64,000 nucleotides of DNA, from the NCBI GenBank assembly GCA_958296405.1, contig OY282519.1, forward strand, positions 1,720,132 to 1,784,131, given 5' to 3'. Each line of letters starts with the position of its first letter. The first letter of the stretch is position 1. The notes beneath the pieces are model-generated. The model was not told the DNA's origin, searched no databases, and saw nothing but the letters and a program-made list of their open reading frames with translations. Below, in pieces: positions 20,801 through 28,167 of the stretch. This stretch comes from an uncultured Pseudomonadales bacterium (GTDB lineage Bacteria; Pseudomonadota; Gammaproteobacteria; Pseudomonadales; Azotimanducaceae). Made by a program: the position numbers and the translations under genes.

Positions 20801-21037
20801 GGTCGCAATCGGCTTGGCCTCTCCGCCGGCAATCGGCAGAAGAAAGAGGTCGCCAAGCAGGTCGAAGACGATGGTTTCGCCGTCCGGGCTCACATCCAGG
20901 CTAACCCAGGTGCCCTCGTCCACATCGAGCTCCACGCTGCGCTTGGGGCCGGGCATGCTGTTGACGTCCCAACCATGCGCGGGCAACGCAAACAAGCCCA
21001 GCGACAGCAGCAGCGGCAACGCCAGTGTCGTGCTCAA
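17813..21037 (-). CDS. Exported TolB-propeller/amidohydrolase fusion
   Basis: A 1074-residue protein. A signal peptide (about residues 1-22, ending LPAHG) is followed by about 600 residues of TolB/PD40-type beta-propeller repeats (VSPDGETIVF, RFAPDGAHIAFISDRGG, VSPDGTAVAYES, FSPDGALIVVE). A C-terminal metal-dependent amidohydrolase follows, with LMPGLIDAHAHGP (HxH), a likely carbamylated Lys in ISVKNYNQ, and ARYLGMDADLGSLEAGKLADLVIL. The architecture resembles secreted imidazolonepropionase/dipeptidase-like proteins of proteobacteria. The substrate is unknown. The start is TTG at 21037, preceded by an AAGGAAGG stretch; the signal peptide supports it. It lies between the fucose and RiPP-like loci without evident ties to either. 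Confidence 0.8.
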   Translation of the reverse strand: MSTTLALPLLLSLGLFALPAHGWDVNSMPGPKRSVELDVDEGTWVSLDVSPDGETIVFDLLGDLFLLPIAGGEAKPIATGPAWDMQPRFAPDGAHIAFISDRGGSANIWVMQADGGGARAISAEAFHTLNNPTWSADGRFIAARKHYTTWRSLGTGEIWLYHRAGGKGAALVERRSETLQKELGEPIFSADGQALYYTENVTPGDLFVYSQDSNKETFQIKRYDLASGAVSEAVTGNGGAVRAAPSPDGRRLAFVRRLGERSALFVKDLTSGAIELLHEGLDRDMQEGWAIQGLYPNMDWTPDSESILFWAGGKIRRLFLADKSVAEVPFKVRQTRTVTEPPRFPVEVAPDRFGTKMTRWPAVSPDGTAVAYESLGRLYVKALPDGEPRLLTRDGEGRFELFPSWSRDGRAIVFVSWTDAELGSVRRVSAGGGKAKVLTRQPGYYRRPQFSPDGALIVVEKGAAGALTSPLWSENPGVYWLPAAGGELRRITDDGRDPHFGQANDRIFLTRTKNASNIPGARNVNGEEHLVSIGLGGEDERSHAYSDRAMRLLMSPDERWLAFRENYHVYLMPMPPAPVAVKVGVPERDKGNEYKAFSIRRLSGDGGQFPAWSGRRRLSWSSGPTLWRTEAEVPASAPVSAELSISVAADKPAGALALAGGRIITMDPADAVIEEGLLLMRGNRIVSVGKVGDVAIPKDAQILSVAGKTLMPGLIDAHAHGPQGENELVPQQNWLNLAYLALGVTTIHDPSNWASDIFAAAELQRAGHLLAPRIFSTGEIIYGAREERYAVIDSLEDARRHVRRLKAQGAISVKNYNQPRREQRQQVNVAAREAGLMAVAEGGSLYHLDMSLIADGATGIEHNVPAAPLYEDVMQFWSGTPVGYTLTLIVNYGGLRGEDYWYQQSEVWKHPLLSRYVPPRLLQARAVRRLTAPESEYRPLFDSAAAGRRLAERGLDVNIGGHGQREGLGAHWELWSFALGGMSPMQALAAGTRAPARYLGMDADLGSLEAGKLADLVILNSNPLDDIRNSDDIDKVMLNGRLYDALTLHEVVTGNRRPRELFWRRQPQAALLEE

Positions 21038-21230
21038 ACCTTCCTGCCTTCCTTGGTGCCGGCAAACCTCACCAAGGCGCTAAATCCGCATATTGCGCCA
21101 TGCCGCTATCCGAATGGATGGAATGCTCTGACCTTCAACCAGTTGAGCACGGAATTCAAGGGCTTTCGTAGGCAAAATCCGGCACGGTCATCGCGACTGT
21201 TGATGCGATCGACGCCGAGCATGACGGTGA

Positions 21231-21275
21231 CGGACACTGACGTCCTAAACATGGAGGCCGGTCGCCGCCGCTCCC
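21231..21275 (+). repeat. 45-bp repeat, copy 2 (partner at 1132-1176)
   Basis: 40 of 45 bases match 1132-1176. On the minus strand most of this segment encodes the last residues of the sulfotransferase (AGAAATGLHV plus stop), so the gene's 3' end lies within repeat sequence. The C-terminus may therefore have been replaced by, or donated to, the other locus. Confidence 0.55.
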
Positions 21276-22099
21276 GCCAGATAGCCGAACCGTTCCATCA
21301 TCGCCCCGTGCGCAGCGACCAACTTCCGCACCTGCTCGCCACCAAGCGAAGACCGCCAAGAGCCTGCTTTGCCAGCGCGAAAGAAGGACCGCGCCATCGG
21401 TGGCCATTCTCGGAACCCTGTGGCGGCCTCCTGGCTTCGCAGCCGCTCGAAGGTCGAGTGCGCAACCGCCCATACCAATCTCTCGGCATCCAAATCCAAG
21501 CCGGTAAACCGCACAACGGCACCGAACGTGGCAGCTGGGGCCGCAAGCAAGTCCTCGTAGCGAACAACATGCACGCTTAGCCGACGCTGCTCCATCCAGC
21601 CGGAAACGTGATCGCTCCAAGTTCCAAGTAGCTGGGGCAGGATGCCCCTTGAGTTCCCGACGGCTGCGGCCGTTGGGTCATCCATCCAGTCGATGATGCG
21701 ATCCAACGGCACCGACGCATGCTGCGCATAGGACACGGCCACATCAAGGGGATTGCGCAAGATGTAGATGACGCCGCCCGCGGCCGCTTCCGGAAAGATC
21801 GGTGTGCCGTCGGCTAGCTCGCTGTACGCATAATGGGCCTTAAGGAACGACCGCAACGGCAATTCGTTCGCCAGCAGTTTGTGGAAACGGGGCAAGAAGG
21901 CGCACAGCTCCTCCGGGGCAAGGTCGGCGGAGTCGATGCCCATGAAATCGTCAAAGAAGTCGCGTCGAACTATTGACGGCCCACCAACCAAGGCATTGAT
22001 GGACGCCTCCTCTTGCGGCGAGCAAAGGTAGTTGGTCAGCAACGCCCGCAGCCAAGTGTTGCCGGACTTAGGGTAGGAGATCAGCCAAAATACGGACAT
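21245..22099 (-). CDS. Sulfotransferase 1 (PAPS-dependent)
   Basis: A 284-residue sulfotransferase. The 5'-phosphosulfate loop YPKSGNTW is at residues 9-16 (ISYPKSGNTWLRALL), and the 3'-phosphate-binding region is ILRNPLDVAVSYAQH. The AGSWR segment near the C-terminus matches the usual RKGxxGDWK-like end of the family. It transfers sulfate from PAPS to a hydroxyl, typically of a carbohydrate, lipid or Tyr. It lies 99 bases downstream of the HPr-kinase-like gene on the same strand, and a second sulfotransferase lies in the same locus, so peptide or sugar sulfation is the inferred role. The final dozen residues are encoded by the 45-bp repeat. Confidence 0.85.
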   Translation of the reverse strand: MSVFWLISYPKSGNTWLRALLTNYLCSPQEEASINALVGGPSIVRRDFFDDFMGIDSADLAPEELCAFLPRFHKLLANELPLRSFLKAHYAYSELADGTPIFPEAAAGGVIYILRNPLDVAVSYAQHASVPLDRIIDWMDDPTAAAVGNSRGILPQLLGTWSDHVSGWMEQRRLSVHVVRYEDLLAAPAATFGAVVRFTGLDLDAERLVWAVAHSTFERLRSQEAATGFREWPPMARSFFRAGKAGSWRSSLGGEQVRKLVAAHGAMMERFGYLAGAAATGLHV

Positions 22100-22198
22100 G
22101 ACGAGCAGTTCCCAATCACCTACCGCCGTTGATTCCGTGATCGATCCCGCTCGCCACCCGCCGCCTAGCCGCTCCAGCGAGGCGCCGCCATTGCGGCA

Positions 22199-23095
22199 TC
22201 AACGGCCTTCGGCCAAGCATGCCTCGACTTTGTCCGCCAGTGCGTCGATCAGAATCGGACCCACCGGCCGCTTCACCTGAAAAATAGGCAGGCTGTCGGC
22301 AATATGTGCAATGGTGCGGAAGTGCGTTGCTCCCAGACCCGACTCCGGCAGAAAGCGCTTGCGGTATGTATGCCGACCCAGCAAGCCCAACGCCGTTTGC
22401 GGGCGCACTCTGGCAACCGCAGTCCACTGGTCGATTGCCAGTGCAAAGCAGGCTCGGATGGATTGCGGCCGGCAACGGAAGCGCGGGGGTCGCGTCCAGT
22501 ACCTGTCGAGGGGCGCCCGCACTCGCCCGCCTGCCCGCGACCTCCAAGCCAGCGCATCGAGTGTGTCCGCCCACAGCCGTATGTTCGGGAAGGCCGGCAG
22601 TGCGACGGCGCTGCCGTTGCTGACGAACACGCCGGTCACGTCGTCCGCCAGCATGTCGTAGCCGCGTTTGGCAAAGGCCGCCAACAGCGACGATTTGCCC
22701 GCCCCTGAACCGCCGAGAAACAGCACAGCGCCCGTATCGGTGGCAACGGCGCTGGCTTGCAACGGCACCACGTTCCGTTGCATAAGCAAGGCGGCAAACA
22801 CCGAGCCGAGAAGAAACACGCCGATGTCATGGGCATTGCCGCCGGTTGGTTCAACGACAATGCGGCAGCCATCCGCGACGTAGTAGCGAGCGACCTCGTT
22901 GACCGTAAGCCAAAATTCATTGCGCGTGATCCGCCAAATCCGCTCCTCGCCGCACAGTGCCGACAGCGGGATTTCGCCGAAGCAAATAGTGACGTCCGGC
23001 TTTGCATGGGCGCTCATGGGCGCTTGCAACGGCAGGGCGACAGGCGACGTCAGCCGCAGGCCAAACGCCTTGTAGTGAAGCAACGGTGCGTTCAC
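22199..23095 (-). CDS. HPr-kinase-like serine kinase (RiPP/lasso-locus type)
   Basis: A 298-residue protein with an HprK C-terminal-like fold: Walker A GGSGAGKSS at 128-136, then ADDVTG at 150-155 matching the HprK catalytic/Mg site. The N-terminal 100 residues (LHYKAFGLRLTSPVALPL) follow the pattern of stand-alone HprK-like kinases found beside PqqD-like proteins and asparagine-synthetase-like cyclases. In paeninodin-type lasso clusters such a kinase phosphorylates the C-terminal Ser of the precursor. The start is the GTG at 23095, which overlaps the stop of a small upstream frame as GTGA; an ATG at 23146 is an alternative. True HPr kinase is unlikely as no PTS genes are nearby. Confidence 0.8.
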   Translation of the reverse strand: MNAPLLHYKAFGLRLTSPVALPLQAPMSAHAKPDVTICFGEIPLSALCGEERIWRITRNEFWLTVNEVARYYVADGCRIVVEPTGGNAHDIGVFLLGSVFAALLMQRNVVPLQASAVATDTGAVLFLGGSGAGKSSLLAAFAKRGYDMLADDVTGVFVSNGSAVALPAFPNIRLWADTLDALAWRSRAGGRVRAPLDRYWTRPPRFRCRPQSIRACFALAIDQWTAVARVRPQTALGLLGRHTYRKRFLPESGLGATHFRTIAHIADSLPIFQVKRPVGPILIDALADKVEACLAEGR

Positions 23096-23229
23096 GGCAC
23101 CGCCGGCTCTTGCGCTCCGCCGACATTGACGCCAGTTGATGGGCATCCTTCGGCTTGATGGTGAAGTCGCGGTGGTGCATCCTCCAACTCTGAAGCCAAA
23201 TGCTGTCGTCCCATCATATCGTCATGCAT
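23092..23229 (-). CDS. Small frame (45 aa) coupled to the kinase gene
   Basis: An ATG at 23229 opens a 45-codon frame whose TGA overlaps the kinase GTG (GTGA), which suggests translational coupling. The peptide begins MHDDMMGRQHLASELEDAPP and ends STGVNVGGAQEPAVP. It is too short for a PqqD-like protein. A Gly with Glu nine positions on near the C-terminus would permit a lasso-like ring, but the tail would be only four residues and no leader motif is clear. It may instead be the 3' remnant of a longer gene cut by the adjacent IS. Its frame continues upstream into IS-derived sequence. Confidence 0.3.
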   Translation of the reverse strand: MHDDMMGRQHLASELEDAPPRLHHQAEGCPSTGVNVGGAQEPAVP

Positions 23230-23309
23230 CGAACAACCCCATTCCCAGCCATTAAAGCACTGACCGGAAACGCCGGCAAGATTAGGCGCAGGCGCGGCCA
23301 GGGCCATTT

Positions 23310-24275
23310 TAGAGTCCGGGTTTGGTTTTCCGCGCCGCGCTGCGATGGGGGAGTTGGCGCGCGCGTTCAGGTTTCCGGAGGTTTCTTCGGGGCTGGCGCG
23401 AGGGGTTTTGGGGCGTTTTTCCGCGGATTGGCGCATCCGGGCGGGCCCCGGGCGTGGGAGGGCGCCGGGGGAGGGGCTTCAGCGTCGGGGAGGGGTCCGA
23501 CCACCTCGCGCAGGGCCTCGCCCTGGCGGGCGGCGTAGTGGCGGTTGGCTTGGGGCAGGTGGCTGAAGCGCCCGTTGAGCCGGACGATGGAGATGGCGGC
23601 GTTGGTCAGGCAGGCCAGGTTGCGGGGCAGGCGCCTGCGCTTGGCGCGGCATCGGTCTTCGTCGTAGGTGAAGTCGCGGACGTGGTGGAGGCGGTTCTCG
23701 ATCTCCCAGTGGCCGCGGTTGAGGGCGAGGAGCTCCGCCGGGCCGGCCCGCTCCGGCCCCAAGGACGTGACGCCGAAGACGGCGCGCGCCGCGGTCCGCC
23801 CGGTGCGGACGACGTGCCGCTCGCGGTCGATGCGGAAGGCTTGGCGCCGGCCGGGCAGCGCGGCCAGTTCGTCGGGGGCGCCGTCCAGCGGGATGGCGCG
23901 GCAGCGGCGGGACTCGATCCGGCCGTGGCCCTTCTCCGATGTGGCGAACTCCGCCGCCGAGTCCCAGTCCAGCAGCGCGAGGTCCTCCAGCAGCGCTGGC
24001 CGGTTCTCCTTGACCGGCATGGCGTAGTCGGCCCCCAGCCCCACGATCAGGCGCGCCGTCCCGGGGCAGCTGCGCAGCGCGTCCAGCGTCAGGACGCGGC
24101 CGGCGACGCGGATCTCCCGCAGCAGCCGGCGCGCGCCGAGGATCTCCCCGCCGGCGCCGTCCGAGGCCGCCTGCCCGACCGTCAGCCCGCTGCCGTGCTC
24201 CACCGCGGCGATCAGCGTCCGCTCCGGGTTCGGCCCCTCGATCCACTCCGGGGCCCTGGCAGCCGCGGCGCATCT
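23310..24275 (-). pseudogene. 5'-truncated ISAs1-type transposase
   Basis: On the minus strand a frame from about 24260 to 23367 encodes the C-terminal two-thirds of an ISAs1-family DDE transposase: VEHGSGLTVGQ, RVLTLDAL, YAMPVKENRPAL, the ALNRGHWEIENRLHHVRDFTYDEDRC stretch with the catalytic Glu, and LPRNLACLTNAAISIVR. The N-terminal DDE-associated domain and first catalytic Asp are missing. The truncation point lies within about 30 bases of the asnB-like start, so the element was cut at that junction. The other end is near 23300-23320. The base composition is even more GC-rich than the flanks. It separates the kinase gene from the cyclase gene. Confidence 0.75.
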
Positions 24276-24288
24276 TGGAAACGCTGAT

Positions 24289-26124
24289 ATGGGCGCGATC
24301 TGCGGCCTGATCTCGAGCGGCGAGGCCGGCGACTCGCTGGCGCCAGTGCTGGCTAGCCTCCATGCCTACGGAGCGGGCAGCCGCGCTTGGCAAGCCGGCG
24401 GCGTCGCGCTTGGCGTTCGATGCGGCACCGAAGCGACGAGCGTAGAGTTGCCGCGCATGAACGATGCCGCGGGCGTCGCCGTTGCCGCCGATTGCCGCTT
24501 GGACAACCGCGCCGAGCTATGCGACGCCCTAGGCATTCGCACTGCTGAACACAGCAAGCACACCAACAGCGAACTCATCGGGAAGGCGTGGCTGCGCTGG
24601 CGGGAGGAATGCCCAACCCAGATGCTGGGCGACTATGCGTTCGCGGTGTGGGACGCGAGGCGGCGCACCCTGTTCTGCGCCCGGGATCCGGTCGGCGTCA
24701 GGCCCCTTTACTACGCCCTAACACCTATCCGGTTCGTCTTCGCCAGCGCCGTGGAGGCCGTTCTTGCCGCGCCGTTCGTCAGCAACGAACTGAACGACGC
24801 CACTATAGCGGCTTGGTTAACGCACGTCAGCCTGACGAGCGGAACGCACACGTTTTTCAATGCCGTGCGCAAGCTGCCGCCGGGCCACGCCTTGGCAGTG
24901 ACCTGCGGTTCACGCGTCGGCGCGAAGCTGCAGCGTCACTGGCGCCCGGAGCAAACGCCAAAGGCCGCGCCGGCGTCAGACGACGACTACGCCGAAGAAT
25001 TTCGGCATCTCTACCGCGAAGCGGTGAAGGCGCGGCTGCCCACCGCCGGCCACGTCGGAACGCATCTAAGCGGCGGCTTGGACTCCTCCAGTGTCACTGT
25101 GCTGGCGGCGCGCGAACTTGCGGTTCAGGGTCAAGCGCCGCCGCTTGCCTTTAGCTGGCTGCCGGATGCAGGGCGAACGTCCATTGGCGCAGTCCAGGGG
25201 TTGGAATACCGTTTCGTGCAGGCGGTCTGCGAACAGGAGCGGCTGCAGGTGTCTCACTGTGCGGCGAGCACCAACGACTTGGTTGCCGTGCTGTCCCGCG
25301 ATGCTGCGTTTCCCGGCGTACACGTCCACTTGAACGAAGAGGTAGTGCAGCGTCGTGCGGCGGCGCAAGGTGTAACGGTGCTGCTTTCCGGCTGGGGCGG
25401 AGACGAAGGCCTGTCCTTCGACGGCCGCGGCGGCAACGCCCAGTTGCTGCTGAGTGGGCGCTGGCGGCGGCTGCTGGCGAACCGCGGGGCCGACGAGACT
25501 GCCCTGGAGTTCCTAGCCGACGTCCTCTTGCGGCTGGCGCGTCCCGACCTGCCGGACAGGCTCCGTCGGCTCTTGCGTGGCGAGGAACCACCACATCGCC
25601 GTTGGCTGGTGGATGCGGCGTTCGCCCGGCGGACGAAGCCCTTGGCCCAGCCTGCACAACGCTTCATAGGCATGCGCCGCACTCAACTTTGGCTGCTGCA
25701 AACGGGCCATCTGGCGGAGCGCATGGAGGGCTGGGCCGCTAGCGGCGCACGACGAGGCATCGATTACTGCTATCCGCTGTTGGACCGCCGGTTGTTGGAA
25801 TTCGCACTTGGCCTGCCACTCGAGCAATTCCAGCGCGGCAGAAGCAAGCGTTGGCTGATGCGCCACGCATTGGCGCCGTTGCTGCCGCCGCAAATCCGTC
25901 GGCACGACGATAAGGAGGACCCAGCCCGATTCCAAGCCTTGAAACAGGCTTTCGCCCATGCGCTGCCGGTGGTGCGGCGGATGCTGGAGCAGCGGGCGCA
26001 TCCACCAGCACGGGCCGGCTACATCGACATGCCCCGTCTCCTGCAGCGCCTTCACGCGGATCCCTTCCGTGTGCGGACGCAGATGGCGCCAGTTCGGGTT
26101 GCCCTGCAATTCTTGGACTTCTAG
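24289..26124 (+). CDS. Asparagine-synthetase-like cyclase (lasso C-protein candidate)
   Basis: A 611-residue AsnB-family protein. The N-terminal Ntn glutaminase-like domain includes DNRAELCDAL and LGDYAFAVWD, with FCARDPVGVRPLYY. The C-terminal ATP-PPase domain has SGGLDSS at 261-267 and SGWGGDE. It begins MGAICGLI: the catalytic Cys that should follow Met directly is absent (Cys is at position 5), so glutamine-dependent amide transfer is doubtful. This loss is typical of lasso isopeptide cyclases, which use ATP to activate an Asp/Glu side chain. The kinase and short peptide gene nearby support that reading. Alternatives are a divergent glutamine amidotransferase of an exopolysaccharide locus. 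Confidence 0.75.
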   Translation: MGAICGLISSGEAGDSLAPVLASLHAYGAGSRAWQAGGVALGVRCGTEATSVELPRMNDAAGVAVAADCRLDNRAELCDALGIRTAEHSKHTNSELIGKAWLRWREECPTQMLGDYAFAVWDARRRTLFCARDPVGVRPLYYALTPIRFVFASAVEAVLAAPFVSNELNDATIAAWLTHVSLTSGTHTFFNAVRKLPPGHALAVTCGSRVGAKLQRHWRPEQTPKAAPASDDDYAEEFRHLYREAVKARLPTAGHVGTHLSGGLDSSSVTVLAARELAVQGQAPPLAFSWLPDAGRTSIGAVQGLEYRFVQAVCEQERLQVSHCAASTNDLVAVLSRDAAFPGVHVHLNEEVVQRRAAAQGVTVLLSGWGGDEGLSFDGRGGNAQLLLSGRWRRLLANRGADETALEFLADVLLRLARPDLPDRLRRLLRGEEPPHRRWLVDAAFARRTKPLAQPAQRFIGMRRTQLWLLQTGHLAERMEGWAASGARRGIDYCYPLLDRRLLEFALGLPLEQFQRGRSKRWLMRHALAPLLPPQIRRHDDKEDPARFQALKQAFAHALPVVRRMLEQRAHPPARAGYIDMPRLLQRLHADPFRVRTQMAPVRVALQFLDF

Positions 26125-26153
26125 ATGTCGCGGCTAGGTGCTCCGCGCAGCCC

Positions 26154-27032
26154 TTAGCCCTCGTCAAGGAGAGCATAGCCGAAGTAGCGCAGTTCCTCCC
26201 GGTGTTCCCGAAACACCCGGTTGAACGTGGTGATCTGATCGCTGCCGAGGTTGGCGATTTGGCGTGGGTTCATGTCCACAAGCCGCTCATCATAGTCCTT
26301 CACCGCCAGCCGTTGGTGCAGGTCCACGTCGGCCAACTCCGGAACCAAGTCGCGAATTTGGCGCATAACCCGCAGCGGCGACGCGCACATCGTCTCGTAG
26401 GTGAAGAACAGGGCGCTTCCCCGGTGCTCCTTAACGTTGTGCCGCTGCCACGCCATGCAAGCGACCACATGCCTTGCGGCCATAAGCTCCAGGTCCCTGC
26501 CTGGACGGGTAAAACCACGCTCGTAAAGGTTGAACAGCCGTGTGCGGTAGCGTCGGCAGATGCCTTCGCAAACCGCGTAGGGGTTGCGCACCATGAACAG
26601 GAATCTTGCCTTGGCGAAGTGCCGCCGCAGTTGCGCCACTTGCAGCACATGCGGCGGCGACTTGGTGACGAATACGCACGCTTTCGGGTTGTGGGCGTAG
26701 GCGTGGAAGTACCAAGCCTTGCGGGTGAGCGGCCAGTTGTGAAGGCGCCGGTCTGTAAACTGCTCGACCCACTCCGGTCTGGCGGCCCAAAGCAAGTCGG
26801 GCGGCGGGCCATCCGGTTGCCGCATTCGCCAAGGCACCGGGCCGACGTAACCCTGAACCCGATGGCCCTCCCGAGGCAGTCGCCACGAGGCTGGGCAAGC
26901 TTCCAGCGCGGCGGCGAGAAACGACGAGCCGCTGTTGTTGGGGCATACGACGAACACATGCGCGGCAATCAACCGGGCTAGGTCGAGGTTGGCAGCCGGG
27001 ATGCGGCTCTCGGCGGCGGCGTGCTTCGTCAT
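26154..27032 (-). CDS. Sulfotransferase 2
   Basis: A 292-residue sulfotransferase-family protein. The phosphosulfate loop is the divergent VVCPNNSGSSFLAAALE near residues 33-49; FLFMVRNPYAVCEGICRRY supplies the 3'-phosphate site. FFTYETMCASPLRVMRQI and the C-terminal HREELRYFGY are typical of the family. It is distinct from the 21.2 kb enzyme, so the two probably act on different acceptors. It overlaps the upstream glycosyltransferase gene by ATGA and is transcribed towards the cyclase gene, ending 30 bases from it. Sulfation of a sugar added by the GT8 enzyme is a reasonable inference. Confidence 0.75.
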   Translation of the reverse strand: MTKHAAAESRIPAANLDLARLIAAHVFVVCPNNSGSSFLAAALEACPASWRLPREGHRVQGYVGPVPWRMRQPDGPPPDLLWAARPEWVEQFTDRRLHNWPLTRKAWYFHAYAHNPKACVFVTKSPPHVLQVAQLRRHFAKARFLFMVRNPYAVCEGICRRYRTRLFNLYERGFTRPGRDLELMAARHVVACMAWQRHNVKEHRGSALFFTYETMCASPLRVMRQIRDLVPELADVDLHQRLAVKDYDERLVDMNPRQIANLGSDQITTFNRVFREHREELRYFGYALLDEG

Positions 27033-27907
27033 GGCTGACCCAGTTTGACCTGGACGCTACGCACATGGGCGGCGGCAAGGCAGTCGATGTAGGCATTCCA
27101 CCAGTCCCGGAATGCTCGTGTCGGCTTGAACTTGGGATCTCCCGATGTCCAACGCAGCAGCTCGGCTGGCATCCAAGGCTTCACTGGCCCGGCGAAGTGC
27201 AGCACCTTGGCCGTGGCGGCGTCCACGCTGTCGCGCATCCGAATGCCCTCGGCCTGCGACAGCACGAAGTCGTAAGTCCAGCTGGCCAGCGTTTGGCGCC
27301 CGGCAAAGCACTTGTTCAGCACTAGCTGGTCGGTGTGCGTAGTTGCCGTGCCGCGCCAAGTCTCAGGCGCCACCCATTCCAGCAAGGCATCGTAGCCGCC
27401 CTCCTCGACGAGTTGCTTGTCGATGAGCAGAAAGCCGGCGCCGAAGGTGCGTTCAAGCCCGCTGGCGCGCGTCGGCGCATAGGTCGCCCAGTCCCGGCGC
27501 CAACCACGCAGGTGAACGTCGTCGCCACAGCACAAGAGGGTGGCCGGTGAATCGAACAACTCGTCTATCGGCGCCCGAAACAGCACGTCGCTATCGTAGT
27601 AGAGCACTTTGCGGTAGCCCTGCATCCGAAAGGCCTCAAGGGAGTAGAATTGCCCCAGCCGAGGGGCGAAGTGTGGATGCGCCGCGCTCAACGCAGCTAG
27701 GCGCCGCCGCAGTTCCGGCGCTACGCGTTCGAAGCGCAGTTGCGGGCAAACGTCGATCAAGTGGGCAATGGCTGGTGCGGACAGCCCGTCATGAACGACA
27801 ACGAAGTCGCCATCGAAGTGCGGATGGTGCCGCAGGAAGGTGCCGAGGGCCACCACCGCCCCCGGCACGAACGTTTCGGTGGCGGCCGTCACCAAACAGC
27901 TAGGCAT
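27029..27907 (-). CDS. GT8-like glycosyltransferase
   Basis: A 292-residue protein of the glycogenin/GT8 type. The N-terminus MPSCLVTAATETFVPGAVVALGTFLRHHP is the family's opening strand. The metal-binding DxD is D105-S-D107 in KVLYYDSDVLF. TFGAGFLLIDKQL and a late FAGPVKPW (the HFxGxxKPW motif) complete the pattern. It transfers a sugar from a nucleotide sugar with retention. Start: ATG at 27907, where homology begins, although the frame is open for 38 more codons. The stop overlaps the sulfotransferase start (ATGA). It lies 40 bases downstream of the putative precursor gene, probably in one operon. Confidence 0.8.
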   Translation of the reverse strand: MPSCLVTAATETFVPGAVVALGTFLRHHPHFDGDFVVVHDGLSAPAIAHLIDVCPQLRFERVAPELRRRLAALSAAHPHFAPRLGQFYSLEAFRMQGYRKVLYYDSDVLFRAPIDELFDSPATLLCCGDDVHLRGWRRDWATYAPTRASGLERTFGAGFLLIDKQLVEEGGYDALLEWVAPETWRGTATTHTDQLVLNKCFAGRQTLASWTYDFVLSQAEGIRMRDSVDAATAKVLHFAGPVKPWMPAELLRWTSGDPKFKPTRAFRDWWNAYIDCLAAAHVRSVQVKLGQP

Positions 27908-27947
27908 GGGCGCGGCCGCCAGTGTTGATTTCCTCCCTACCGGCGAC

Positions 27948-28148
27948 TCAAGAGATATGAGTATAGGTGGAAGACTCTGCTCCAGGGCCTGAGGAGCCGC
28001 CGCTTGCAACGTCCACCACACCTTCCAAGATGCGCTTAACCCTAGGCTTTCGCCAAGCCTTCTTTGAGTTGGCGGCTAATCCAGTTTCACCCCCGGCCCG
28101 CGGCGCGGAGGTTCGCTGGTCTGTTGTCCTCAAGGGTTGCTGGTCCAC
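27948..28148 (-). CDS. Candidate RiPP (lasso-like) precursor peptide
   Basis: A 66-codon frame starting with GTG at 28148, with GAGG five bases upstream in a GGAGGAGGAAGAGG tract. The leader part contains KKAWRKPRVKRILEG, resembling the Trp/Tyr-x-x-Pro-x-(Val/Leu)...Gly pattern of lasso leaders. It is followed by a Gly-rich C-terminus GGSSGPGAESSTYTHIS. Counting from the first or second Gly, Glu falls at position 9 or 8, as needed for a macrolactam ring. The last residue is Ser, the site phosphorylated in paeninodin-type peptides, and Tyr, Thr and Ser offer sulfation or glycosylation sites. The usual -2 Thr is not present. The gene heads an operon with GT8 and a sulfotransferase. No function is proven. 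Confidence 0.5.
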   Translation of the reverse strand: MDQQPLRTTDQRTSAPRAGGETGLAANSKKAWRKPRVKRILEGVVDVASGGSSGPGAESSTYTHIS

Positions 28149-28167
28149 TGTTTCCTCTTCCTCCTCC

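Noticed and set aside
22917..23180. Minus-strand frame starting MHHRDFTIKPKD as the RiPP precursor
   Set aside because: It runs on into the kinase gene in the wrong frame; the ribosome site abuts the ATG without spacing and there is no core-like C-terminus.
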